Source: Bacteroidetes bacterium B1(2017) (GTDB taxonomy: Bacteria > Bacteroidota > Bacteroidia > UKL13-3). Taken from it: a DNA stretch of 64,000 nucleotides. Made by a program: the position numbers and the translations under genes. The notes below the pieces were generated by a model, which was given only the letters and a program-made list of their open reading frames with translations, made no database searches and was not told the origin of the DNA. Below, piece after piece: positions 34,108-42,312 of the stretch (its first letter is position 1; each line of letters begins with the position of its first letter). Location of the stretch: the NCBI GenBank assembly GCA_002256395.1, contig NKJG01000006.1, forward strand, positions 62,001 to 126,000, written 5' to 3'.

Positions 34108-34719
34108 ATGGCTACTTCAAGCAAACTAAAACTTAGTCCTATTACCAATTTATCCGATGCGCGTTTTGCCGCGGCAGAAGGTATTGCCTATATGGGTTTT
34201 TGTTTCGACCCAAGTTCTGCTGATTTTTTATTGCCTATAAAAGCGAAAGAAATTATTGAGTGGACAAGTGGCTCGCATACTGTGGGCGAATTTGGCGATC
34301 AAGAGTTGCAAGATATTGCCGAATTAAGTGAGCTTTTAAACCTAGATATTGTATTGCTTAGCAATGCTATTTTACCCGATGAATTACCGCAAATAGGCAA
34401 GCCAATTATTAAGGCAATAAACTTAAACGTAATGGATTCGGTTCAGCTTGCCAATGAGCTTTGCGCTTATGCACCTTATTGCGATGGCTTTCAATTAAAC
34501 GGAACCATAGAAATTAGTGAGCGCGAAGGAGAATTAATTGAAGCTTGCGCGCAGTATAAAATAATTTGGAACTTGCCTTTTGCTACAGAAAACGTTAAGC
34601 AAATTCTACATACCTATAAACCTTATGCCATTAATCTTTTAGCCGGTTCAGAAGAAAAAACAGGTATGAAAGAATACGATGAATTATATGCTGTATTAGA
34701 TGCTATATCTGCCAATTAA
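34108..34719 (+). CDS. TrpF-like (phosphoribosylanthranilate isomerase-like) TIM-barrel protein
   Basis: 203 residues from the ATG at 34108. The frame is open further upstream only because it crosses the heptamer array. The N-terminus 'LKLSPITNLSDARFAAAEGIAYMGFCFDPSS' resembles the first strands of TrpF (K-x-CG-x-T-x-x-x-D-A), and 'VGEFGDQELQDIAELSELLNLDIVLL' resembles the next unit, but the catalytic Cys of the 'KICG' motif is replaced (Ser-Pro). No other trp genes are nearby. It may be a divergent or non-catalytic relative; the true substrate is open. Confidence 0.6.
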   Translation: MATSSKLKLSPITNLSDARFAAAEGIAYMGFCFDPSSADFLLPIKAKEIIEWTSGSHTVGEFGDQELQDIAELSELLNLDIVLLSNAILPDELPQIGKPIIKAINLNVMDSVQLANELCAYAPYCDGFQLNGTIEISEREGELIEACAQYKIIWNLPFATENVKQILHTYKPYAINLLAGSEEKTGMKEYDELYAVLDAISAN

Positions 34720-34731
34720 ATTTGGTTCGGC

Positions 34732-36018
34732 TTAGAGCGTTTCTTTTTTTACGAGTTCTATAAACCTATCTATTTCGGAGGTGTTATTGTAAATATGTGT
34801 TGATACGCGTACGCTGTTTAAACTGTTTTCTTGCACCATTCTTATTCGCACTTTTGCCTCAGCGCATTTGCCATAGAATTTACTAAAATCAAAGCCTTTA
34901 ATTCTAAAGCCATTTACGGCACATCTCGATCGCTCTTCTGTAGGAGTTATTAATTCAATTTTTTCGCCCAAGTTTAGCAATTGATCTTGCGTATATTTTC
35001 CTAAATATGAAATTCTAGCATGAATGTTTTTTAAGCCAATGCTTTCTATAAAATCTATGGCTGCATCTACACCTTTATATAATCCTAAGTTCTGAGTTCC
35101 GCCATAATATCTGTGAGCAGTATCGGCGTATGTGCCAGTAGAAATAGGAACTGTAGCCATATTCCATTTTGCATTGTCGCTACCTCCACCTACAAAATAG
35201 GTTTGTAAAGTGCTTTGAAAATCTTTGCGTACATATAAGAAACCTGTGCCTTTTGGGCCAAGCATCCATTTATGACTGCATGATGCATAGGCATCGCAAC
35301 CCATATCATGTAAATCTAATTCTAGTTGGCCTGGACCATGAGCGCCATCAATAAAGGCAAACATATTTTTTTCTTTGGCCCAAGTGCATATTTCCTTTAC
35401 GGGCAAAATTTGTCCTTGCGTACAAGGTATATGCGGCACAGCAATAGCGCGTGTTTTTTTAGTGTATAATGCTTTTATTCTATCAAGCGTTTCGGCAGCA
35501 GTTGAAGCGGGTGTAAATACTTTTATAACAATGCCATGCAGCATTTGTCTGTTGAGCCAAGGAAAGGCATTTCCCACGTGCTCGTGTGTAGTCATAATAA
35601 CCTCGTCGCCCTTCTTTAAAGGTAGTCCCCAGCAAACAATATTTATTCCATCTGTCACATTATGGGTAAGGGCAATTTCGTTTTCGTTGGCACCAACAAA
35701 CTTGGCCAATTTGCCAGCTGTGGCTTCCCAGCCACCGTAGTTTCCAAACTGGTCACCATCCATCATTCCCTTGCGCACGGCTTCAATAACAGGGTAAGGC
35801 GAAGGGCCCATAGTACCATTATTTAAGTAGGCCCAATCCTTTGTTAAAGGAAACTGTTGGCGCACCAATTGCCAATAGGTTTCATCGGTAGGTAATACCT
35901 CGCCAGTTATTAAAGGCAAAGGAGTTGCTTGTATATCCTGAACCAAAGCAGGTAAAGTTAACGAACCAACCAATGCTGCCGAACTATGTTTTAAAAAACT
36001 TCTACGTGATGCTTTCAT
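34732..36018 (-). CDS. Tat-exported class-V aminotransferase (cysteine desulfurase-like fold)
   Basis: 428 residues. N-terminal 'SRRSFLKHSSAALVGSLTLPAL' is a twin-arginine signal, implying periplasmic export of a PLP-loaded enzyme. The body follows fold-type I class V: 'YLNNGTMGPSP', 'THNVTDGINIV', 'AFIDGAHGPGQ' (PLP-binding Asp), and Lys250 in 'SCSHKWMLGPKGTGFLY' as Schiff-base residue. The NifS/IscS active-site Cys loop is not evident, so a sulfurtransferase role is doubtful; isopenicillin-N-epimerase-like members are closer. Natural substrate unknown. Convergent with the TrpF-like gene, 12 bases apart. Confidence 0.85.
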   Translation of the reverse strand: MKASRRSFLKHSSAALVGSLTLPALVQDIQATPLPLITGEVLPTDETYWQLVRQQFPLTKDWAYLNNGTMGPSPYPVIEAVRKGMMDGDQFGNYGGWEATAGKLAKFVGANENEIALTHNVTDGINIVCWGLPLKKGDEVIMTTHEHVGNAFPWLNRQMLHGIVIKVFTPASTAAETLDRIKALYTKKTRAIAVPHIPCTQGQILPVKEICTWAKEKNMFAFIDGAHGPGQLELDLHDMGCDAYASCSHKWMLGPKGTGFLYVRKDFQSTLQTYFVGGGSDNAKWNMATVPISTGTYADTAHRYYGGTQNLGLYKGVDAAIDFIESIGLKNIHARISYLGKYTQDQLLNLGEKIELITPTEERSRCAVNGFRIKGFDFSKFYGKCAEAKVRIRMVQENSLNSVRVSTHIYNNTSEIDRFIELVKKETL

Positions 36019-36375
36019 AAGTTGAAAATGTATCTACAAGGTATGAGAATATTTTTAAAAGACAAGTCGCTAGTGAAGGGAGAGGGTCGCTTGTGGCTGG
36101 TCGCTTGTTTTGGGTATTTCCAGCAACCCATCGATTTCTTCTACACCGCAATCCGTCAAAGAGCAATGCATTGAGATGTTGGTGTGCCTAGGATTCTGCA
36201 AAAAAAAGAGAGTTTAAAAAATATGCTTTACACGCTCATGACTAATTTTTTGTCCATGTTTTCTATATTTGTATACTTTCTTTTAAAAAAGGAAAATCAG
36301 ATTAATTTTGTTTAACCATATAGCCCGCAAGTGAGTGTTAATAGTTTTTATCTCATACTGTGAGCACAACTCCTC
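36019..36375. other. Intergenic region of 357 bases with a degenerate GCGAC repeat copy
   Basis: No gene is apparent. It contains a degenerate heptamer-type repeat at about 36065-36108 and a TATATTTG match at 36264-36271 whose spacing to the next TTTG is too short to support a promoter call. Confidence 0.6.
36065..36108. repeat. Degenerate copy of the GTCGCT(A/T)GT repeat family
   Basis: Contains gtcgctagtgaagggagag, gtcgcttgtggctg and gtcgcttgt, clearly related to the clusters around the S23 element 2 kb to the left (compare gtcgctggtagggaagaaag at 33871). No ORF accompanies it. Confidence 0.65.
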
Positions 36376-37026
36376 ATGAAATACATCCTTCTCATTTTTT
36401 TTACTACCCTAAGCGCCTTTCTTATTCAGCTTAATGTTGCAGAGGACAGCTTTCTGTCTTCGCCTTACTGCCTAATACTATTTTCAGTGTTGGTTTTAGG
36501 GGTTTTCTTAGTGCGCTTCCACCAAATTTCTAGGCAGCAAATGCCGGGAGAACTATTTCTGAATAGAATAGATAAAAATATCCAAGAAGAATTGGCATAC
36601 ATATTAACTGTTCCAATCCTCTTACTAGTGCCGCTTTCAAGAAACATGGATTCTTATAGCGGTTATAGCATATTTATTATTCCCTTAACTTTTTTGAGCT
36701 ATGAGTTTATGTTGAAAGTGTATAGCAAGAAATATAGACCTTATGCAATTTCCATAGACCAGGAGTTTATATACCGTTTAGGAACTTGGGGTATAAAGAA
36801 ATACCCTCTAAACACTCTTTTAAAGATTAGCTATAATAGAAATTACCGTGCGATAAATTTTTCTTTTGAAGAAGGTTTGTATAATTTTAAGTTGGTATTC
36901 AATGATTTTTCAAAACCAGACCTTTTGAACTTTTATTCAAGTCTTAAGCAAGTTTCAATAGAAACTTTAGTTGTTGAGGAGGAATTAGAGTTGTATATGG
37001 AGCTTATGCAAAAAAAGAATCTGTAG
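36376..37026 (+). CDS. Unknown membrane protein
   Basis: 216 residues. Helices at about 2-20, 30-46, 75-90 and 97-115, then a soluble C-terminal part of about 90 residues ('SIDQEFIYRLGTWGIKKYPLNTLLKISY') that looks like a bacterial PH-type fold found after membrane segments in small Bacteroidota proteins, although this is a guess. No recognisable family and no operon partner; a LuxR-type regulator follows after 400 bases. Confidence 0.6.
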   Translation: MKYILLIFFTTLSAFLIQLNVAEDSFLSSPYCLILFSVLVLGVFLVRFHQISRQQMPGELFLNRIDKNIQEELAYILTVPILLLVPLSRNMDSYSGYSIFIIPLTFLSYEFMLKVYSKKYRPYAISIDQEFIYRLGTWGIKKYPLNTLLKISYNRNYRAINFSFEEGLYNFKLVFNDFSKPDLLNFYSSLKQVSIETLVVEEELELYMELMQKKNL

Positions 37027-37427
37027 AGAATACAAGTTTTAAAATACTCACTCTAAGAAATTTTTTTAAATAGACGCCAAATATTTCTCTACTGGCTATG
37101 TTTTTAGTTCAATTCTCCCCCCTATAAACAAAATTTGCCCTCATTGGCCCTTTTTATTAATCTCCTAATTGAGTTTTTGAGTATGTTAATTTAGCAATTA
37201 GCTATAGAATTGTTTCTACAGAATTGTTTCTGCGATTTTCGGTTTTGTTGGTTTTCCTATTTCTGTGAAGCCCAATAAATATTGATGTTGTGGCTGTTAT
37301 GAATAACTGTTATTTATTCCTTTTTGTTTTTTTTCAAGTGGCCTTCAAACAGATTTCGTAGTTCCCCCATATTGACAACTAGAATAGATAGAATTACCTT
37401 TTCAACTCAAATTAATGATTGCCTAAT
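37027..37427. other. Intergenic region of 400 bases without a gene
   Basis: AT-rich, no ORF with coding character. It contains a direct repeat (gaattgtttctac/gaattgtttctgc near 37206-37232) and a weak AT hairpin at 37301-37319 followed by tttttgtttttttt. It likely holds the promoter of the response regulator. Confidence 0.5.
37301..37334 (+). terminator. Weak terminator-like hairpin with T-tract
   Basis: Six-bp AT stem (gaataa/ttattc) with a seven-base loop and a following T-rich stretch. It lies about 280 bases after the nearest gene end, so it might end a long 3' leader or an unannotated transcript. Confidence 0.25.
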
Positions 37428-38102
37428 ATGCCGAAGTTTTTTGGAAAACCCCTAAATGCTGTTATCGTAGATGATTCACCAACCGATCAATTAATCATTC
37501 GAGAATGGCTAAAAGAATTACCCTACATTAAAATTGTTTTATTTTCTAAAACTGGTCACGATTTTTTAGCCAAATACAAACAACTAGAAAGTATTGATCT
37601 CATTATAATGGATTATTACCTGCCTTTGGGTAATGGACCAGAAATATTAGCCCAACTTGATCCACTTTTGCAACGCAAAAGTATTTTAGTAAGTGGAGGA
37701 TACCCGAGTAAAATTGAACAAATTGCCGAAACAAATGTGGGTGGCTTTTGCGAAAAGAAACATAAAGTTCTTATTAAGGCTATAAAACATATCTTAAGCA
37801 ACAAGCGCTTTTTTGATACCTCCTATATCGAGAACTATTTTAAGGAAAATTCAACAAAAGAATTGAATGATGAAGTATTGCTTTCGAATAATTTAAGTAT
37901 GAAAGAAATTCAAATCATTAATTATTTAAGTTGTGGACATTCCTATAAAGAAGCGGCAGAAAGAATTGGCTGTTTAAGCGCTCGTAGCGTAGAAACCTAT
38001 ACCTTACATATTCGTAAGAAATTAAAGTTTAAAAATAACTCACAGCTTGTTAAGTGGGCTTGTGTAGCTGGAATTCTCTATATGTTTGATGATGTGAAAT
38101 AA
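37428..38102 (+). CDS. NarL/FixJ-type response regulator
   Basis: 224 residues from ATG at 37428. Receiver: 'NAVIVDDSPTDQLII' acidic pair and Asp62 in 'IIMDYYLPLGNGPEI'. C-terminal LuxR HTH: 'LSMKEIQIINYLSCGHSYKEAAE' then 'SARSVETYTLHIRKKLKF'. No histidine kinase is adjacent, so it is an orphan. In Bacteroidota such regulators are often paired with distant 7TMR or PAS kinases. Followed by a strong hairpin. Confidence 0.88.
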   Translation: MPKFFGKPLNAVIVDDSPTDQLIIREWLKELPYIKIVLFSKTGHDFLAKYKQLESIDLIIMDYYLPLGNGPEILAQLDPLLQRKSILVSGGYPSKIEQIAETNVGGFCEKKHKVLIKAIKHILSNKRFFDTSYIENYFKENSTKELNDEVLLSNNLSMKEIQIINYLSCGHSYKEAAERIGCLSARSVETYTLHIRKKLKFKNNSQLVKWACVAGILYMFDDVK

Positions 38103-38170
38103 GTTCCGTACGTGTTTGTTTGCTTGGTAATTCCCTGATTTCTATCACATTTTTTATTAGAGATAAAACC

Positions 38171-38178
38171 TAGGTTTG
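38171..38178 (+). promoter_or_regulatory. Candidate -7 element TAGGTTTG before the Cys/Met enzyme
   Basis: Exact TAnnTTTG match directly in front of the hairpin 38179-38220. If used, the RNA would begin within the left arm of that hairpin, giving a highly structured 5' end. Confidence 0.4.
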
Positions 38179-38230
38179 AAGCGGCTTAAGAGCGTGTGTG
38201 GAGCAAGTTCTTAGCCGCTTATTTTTTTTT
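38179..38230 (+). terminator. Strong hairpin and T9 tract three bases before a start codon
   Basis: Stem 38179-38192 (aagcggcttaagag) with 38208-38220 (ttcttagccgctt), one bulge, then nine consecutive T at 38222-38230 and the ATG at 38234. It has the form of an intrinsic terminator. It can terminate the response-regulator transcript or attenuate expression of the downstream PLP enzyme. Confidence 0.65.
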
Positions 38231-38233
38231 AAC

Positions 38234-39484
38234 ATGAAACCAGAGAGTTTAATGATGAGCTATGGCTATAAGCCACAGCTTTCTGAGGGCGCCATTAAAT
38301 GCCCTATTTTTCAAACATCCACCTTTGTTTTTAAAAGTGCCGAAGCCGGTAAACATTTTTTTGAAGTGGCATACGGACTTAAAGAGCCTGAAGCGGGAGA
38401 AGAATTAGGTTTAATTTACAGCAGAATAAACAATCCCGATTTAGAGATTTTAGAAAACCGCCTTACCCTTTGGGATGAAGCAGAAGAAGGAGCCGTATTT
38501 GAAAGTGGCATGGCGGCCATTACCACAGTTCTGTTAGAGTTTTTGAAGCCTGGCGATTTACTTTTAACAAGCAATCCACTTTACGGTGGAACCGATCATT
38601 TTATCAGTAAAATCTTGCCTAAATTTGGTATTCATGTGGCTTCATTTAAAGTTGGGCAAAGCCAAGAAGAGATTTATAAAATTGTAGAACAAACTGGTTT
38701 AGCGGCTAATTTGGCGCTTATTTTTATTGAAACTCCCGCCAACCCAACCAACGATTTAATTGATATAGCAGGTAGCAAAGAGATCGCAAGCCATTTTTCA
38801 ACTTCAGATAAGGAAGTGCTTTTGGCAGTTGATAATACCTATATGGGTCCGCTTTGGCAACACCCACTAAAACTGGGTGCCGATTTAGTGGTGTATTCTG
38901 CCACAAAATACATAGGTGGACATAGCGATGTGATTGCAGGAGCCTGTTTAGGTTCGGCCAAACTTATGAAGCGTGTAAAAGGCTTACGTACCTTCTTAGG
39001 TAATATGGCTAGCCCAAATACAGGTTGGCTGCTCATGCGTAGCTTAGAAACGCTAAAAGTACGCATGGATGCCCAAACGCTTAATGCCGATAAGGTGGCT
39101 GCATTTTTAAATACTCACCCAGCAATAGAAAAGGTATATTTCTTAGGCAATTTAACTCCTGCCGATGGCGTGGCCTATGCCATTAAACAAAAGCAATGTT
39201 TAAGCAATGGGGCCATGATTTCGTTTGATATTAAGGGAGGCGAGCACGAAGCTTTTATGGTGCTAAATGCACTTAAATTAATTAAGCTAGCCGTAAGCTT
39301 AGGTAGCACAGAAAGCTTGGCCGAGCACCCTGCTAGCATGACCCATGCCGATGTGGACCTGGATCTTAGGAACGAATTGGGAATTACAGATAAAATGATT
39401 CGACTTTCGGTGGGTGTAGAAAACTATGAGGACATTATTTTTGATTTGAACCAAGCTCTAAATACGCTTTTAACTAAGGTTTAG
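38234..39484 (+). CDS. Cys/Met metabolism PLP-dependent enzyme (cystathionine gamma-synthase family)
   Basis: 416 residues of the trans-sulfuration family. Hallmarks: 'PIFQTSTFVFKSAEAG', 'YSRINNPDLEILENRL', 'ESGMAAITTVLLEFLKPGD', 'LYGGTDHF', 'VDNTYMGP', and the PLP-binding Lys225 in 'VYSATKYIGGHSDVIAGA'. Whether it is a gamma-synthase, gamma-lyase or O-acetylhomoserine sulfhydrylase cannot be settled by eye. I chose ATG at 38234; the frame is open upstream through the hairpin, but a start at 38198 would place it inside the stem. Confidence 0.88.
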   Translation: MKPESLMMSYGYKPQLSEGAIKCPIFQTSTFVFKSAEAGKHFFEVAYGLKEPEAGEELGLIYSRINNPDLEILENRLTLWDEAEEGAVFESGMAAITTVLLEFLKPGDLLLTSNPLYGGTDHFISKILPKFGIHVASFKVGQSQEEIYKIVEQTGLAANLALIFIETPANPTNDLIDIAGSKEIASHFSTSDKEVLLAVDNTYMGPLWQHPLKLGADLVVYSATKYIGGHSDVIAGACLGSAKLMKRVKGLRTFLGNMASPNTGWLLMRSLETLKVRMDAQTLNADKVAAFLNTHPAIEKVYFLGNLTPADGVAYAIKQKQCLSNGAMISFDIKGGEHEAFMVLNALKLIKLAVSLGSTESLAEHPASMTHADVDLDLRNELGITDKMIRLSVGVENYEDIIFDLNQALNTLLTKV

Positions 39485-39540
39485 GGGCTTATTGCTTTAT
39501 TGGGTTATATTTGCGGGTTCTAACGCGCAATAATATATAT

Positions 39541-40854
39541 ATGAACTATCAGCCCATACTTGCTAATTTTGGCATTACTCAATTAAATCAAATGCAGGAA
39601 GCTAGCATTAAAGCTATTTCTTCTGGCTCTGATGTAATGCTTATTTCGCCAACAGGTTCGGGCAAAACCTTGGCTTTTTTACTTCCTATTTTGGCCAATT
39701 TGCAGCCCGATAAAAACTATGTGCAGGTGCTTATCATTGTACCTTCACGCGAATTAGCCATTCAAATAGAAAAGGTATTTAAACAAATGGGCACTGCCTT
39801 TAAAGTAAATTGCTTTTATGGGGGCCATTCGGTTCGAACCGAAGAAAATAGCTTAACAGAACCTCCAGCCGTATTAATTGGAACGCCCGGCAGATTAGGC
39901 CACCATTTGCGAACTAAGAGTTTGGATTTACGTAAAGTGCATACCCTAATACTTGATGAGTTTGATAAATCTTTAGAATTTGGCTTTAAAGAGGATATGG
40001 ATTTTATAATTGGTATGTGCAAGGTGCTTAAGCAACGCGTGCTTACTTCTGCAACAGCCTTAGATGATGTGCCTAGTTTTGTTGGATACGATAAGGGTGT
40101 TACTTTAAATTATACGCAAGAAGACAAAGAATTAGAATCGGCATTGGTGAGCAAATTTATGCGTGTTCAAGGCGACGATAAATTGGAAGCCTTGATGTTA
40201 CTTTTGGGTAAAATTGGATCTAAACCAACCATTGTTTTTTGCAATCATAGAGAGGCCGTAAACCGTATTTCTGAGCAATTAGCGGTGCATAAAATTGCAC
40301 ATGGTTTTTACCATGGCGGACTGGAGCAAATAGATCGCGAGAAGACTTTAATTAAGTTGCGCAATGGTTCGGTTCATTTTTTAATTACTACAGATTTAGC
40401 AGCGCGAGGCCTAGATATTCCAGAGATTGAATATGTAGTGCATTATCAATTACCTGCCACAGAAGATGTATTAATTCATAGAAATGGACGTACCGCCCGA
40501 ATGAATGCTGCTGGAACGGCTTATTACCTCTTAGATTTAGAAGATACTTTGCCAAGGTTTATAAGCGATACCCCAACAGAAGAGCCTTTGCCTAAAGAAT
40601 TTGTTATGCCAGAACCAATGGCATGGAAAACCTTGTATATAGCAGCAGGCAAAAAGGATAAAATTAATAAAATGGATATTGTGGGAATGCTTCTGCAAAA
40701 AGGCAATTTAAAGAAAGACGAATTGGGTAAAATTGAAGTGCTAGATAAATCGGCTTATGTGGCAATAAAGGCAAACAAAATTCAAAAAACCTTGCAGTTG
40801 GTTCAAACCGAAAAAATAAAAGGCCGCAAGATTAAAATGGAAATTGCTTCTTAG
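39541..40854 (+). CDS. DEAD-box RNA helicase, DbpA-like
   Basis: 437 residues. Walker A 'SPTGSGKT' (Lys42), motif Ia 'VPSRELAIQI', motif II DEFD at 139-142 in place of DEAD, SAT motif, and 'TDLAARGLDIPEI' with 'HRNGRTARM'. The last 75 residues ('TLYIAAGKKDKINKMDIVGML' split across strands) match the DbpA RNA-binding RRM, which in E. coli targets 23S rRNA helix 92. So a role in 50S assembly is likely. ATG at 39541; an upstream in-frame start at 39511 is possible. Confidence 0.9.
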   Translation: MNYQPILANFGITQLNQMQEASIKAISSGSDVMLISPTGSGKTLAFLLPILANLQPDKNYVQVLIIVPSRELAIQIEKVFKQMGTAFKVNCFYGGHSVRTEENSLTEPPAVLIGTPGRLGHHLRTKSLDLRKVHTLILDEFDKSLEFGFKEDMDFIIGMCKVLKQRVLTSATALDDVPSFVGYDKGVTLNYTQEDKELESALVSKFMRVQGDDKLEALMLLLGKIGSKPTIVFCNHREAVNRISEQLAVHKIAHGFYHGGLEQIDREKTLIKLRNGSVHFLITTDLAARGLDIPEIEYVVHYQLPATEDVLIHRNGRTARMNAAGTAYYLLDLEDTLPRFISDTPTEEPLPKEFVMPEPMAWKTLYIAAGKKDKINKMDIVGMLLQKGNLKKDELGKIEVLDKSAYVAIKANKIQKTLQLVQTEKIKGRKIKMEIAS

Positions 40855-42291
40855 TTAAAATACGATTGTTTGAATGCTATGAGCAGCACAAGTTACCTCC
40901 AACATTTTTGTGCCCGAGTACAGCATATAGCTAATGGCTTTATCGCCTTTGTTTAATACTACCACACTTGTTTTTCCTTGTGCATTTATAAAGGCCGAAG
41001 CTTGCAAGGTGCTGCGGCTGCTAGAGCAAGCTACTCTGTAATCGCCGGGTCTTATAAACTTGCTAAAATGACCAATATAATAAAAGGCATTGGTGTAAAT
41101 AATTTCGCTGGTTTTAGTATTTACATGCACGGGTGCAAAGCAAAAATTTTGAACATGATTTGGGCCACCTGTTTCATCTAAAAAAATATTCCAATCGGTC
41201 CATGCACATACGCCACGGTTAAAGTCTTTAATCATGGCATCGGCATAATACTCACCAATATCCCAGTTTTTATACTTCTTTTTGTTAAATGATTCTTTGC
41301 AGCCTTCGGTAAAAATTAAGTTGGTATTAGGATATACTTGTTTAACTAAACTTAAGTTATCATGTTGTTGTTGGGCACCTGTCCACGTTTCATACCAATG
41401 GTAGCCAACGCCCCACACATAGGCCGCCGCAGCGGGGTCGGATAGAATGGTATTGGCTCTATGAAAAAGTAAATCGCGGTTATGGTCCCATACAATAATT
41501 TTCTTGTTGCCAAATCCATTGTTTTTAAGTGTTGGTCCAAGGTAATTTTTTAAGAAATCTCTTTCTTCTTCAGCAGTATAAATACACGATTCCCAGCGTT
41601 GTTTTGCCATAGGTTCGTTCTGAACCGACACGCCCCAAATAGGCACGCCAGCCGCTTGATAGGCCGTTATGAATTTTACGAAATAAGTAGCCCAAGATTG
41701 ATAGTAAGCTGGAAGTAATTTTCCACCTTGCAACATGTTATTGTTATCCTTCATAAAGGCAGGAGGGCTCCATGGCGATGCAAAGAGTTTAAGTTCGTTA
41801 TTTGTTTTTGCAAAAGCCTTCTTAAGCAATGGAATTCGGAAGCTTAAATCGTGTTCAATGTTAAACGAGTTGAGTTCTTTATCACCCTCTAAAATGTAAG
41901 TATAGCTCTCGCTCGAAAAGTCGCAGCTATGAATATTGGTGCGGGCAAGTGAATACCCAATACCTGTATTCTTATCAAAGAAAGCATTCAGTAATTCTTC
42001 TTGTGCAGCTGCCGAAACTTTAGCAAATGTTTCGGCACTTGCATCGGTAATAGCTGCGCCAATGCCTTGCATTTCTTGAAAGGTTTTTGTGTTGTCTATA
42101 AACAAGCAAATTTGCGTTTCGAGGGGTTGTTTGCTTTCCTTAAAACTTAGGGTATCGCTCGGGCTTAGTTTATAGGAGCTACCCTTTGCGGTGGTATAAA
42201 TAATTGCTTGGGTTGCTGTTTGAGCCAAAAGTAGATTTGACCAAAGAATAAGACTAGCGATAAGTAGGGGTTTGATTTTAATTTGGTGCAT
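40855..42291 (-). CDS. Glycoside hydrolase family 30 enzyme (A)
   Basis: 478 residues with signal peptide (ending in LLAQ). Retaining GH30 (clan A): acid/base Glu226 in 'WGVSVQNEPMAKQRWES' and nucleophile Glu329 in 'LIFTEGCKES'; 'SPWSPPAFMK' and 'GVGYHWY' are also conserved. Resembles the GH30 subfamilies with glucosylceramidase/beta-1,6-glucanase activity. Last gene of the PUL, ending next to the helicase gene. ATG at 42291; a TTG six codons upstream exists. It shares the fold and layout of its neighbour but the two are diverged, so substrates or products may differ. Confidence 0.88.
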   Translation of the reverse strand: MHQIKIKPLLIASLILWSNLLLAQTATQAIIYTTAKGSSYKLSPSDTLSFKESKQPLETQICLFIDNTKTFQEMQGIGAAITDASAETFAKVSAAAQEELLNAFFDKNTGIGYSLARTNIHSCDFSSESYTYILEGDKELNSFNIEHDLSFRIPLLKKAFAKTNNELKLFASPWSPPAFMKDNNNMLQGGKLLPAYYQSWATYFVKFITAYQAAGVPIWGVSVQNEPMAKQRWESCIYTAEEERDFLKNYLGPTLKNNGFGNKKIIVWDHNRDLLFHRANTILSDPAAAAYVWGVGYHWYETWTGAQQQHDNLSLVKQVYPNTNLIFTEGCKESFNKKKYKNWDIGEYYADAMIKDFNRGVCAWTDWNIFLDETGGPNHVQNFCFAPVHVNTKTSEIIYTNAFYYIGHFSKFIRPGDYRVACSSSRSTLQASAFINAQGKTSVVVLNKGDKAISYMLYSGTKMLEVTCAAHSIQTIVF

Positions 42292-42312
42292 TTGAAGGTG
42301 GTATTGCAATGG

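Noticed and set aside
36264-36271. TATATTTG promoter candidate
   Set aside because: Matches TAnnTTTG but the only TTTG upstream is 11 bases away, not 19-21; about 105 bases from the next gene.
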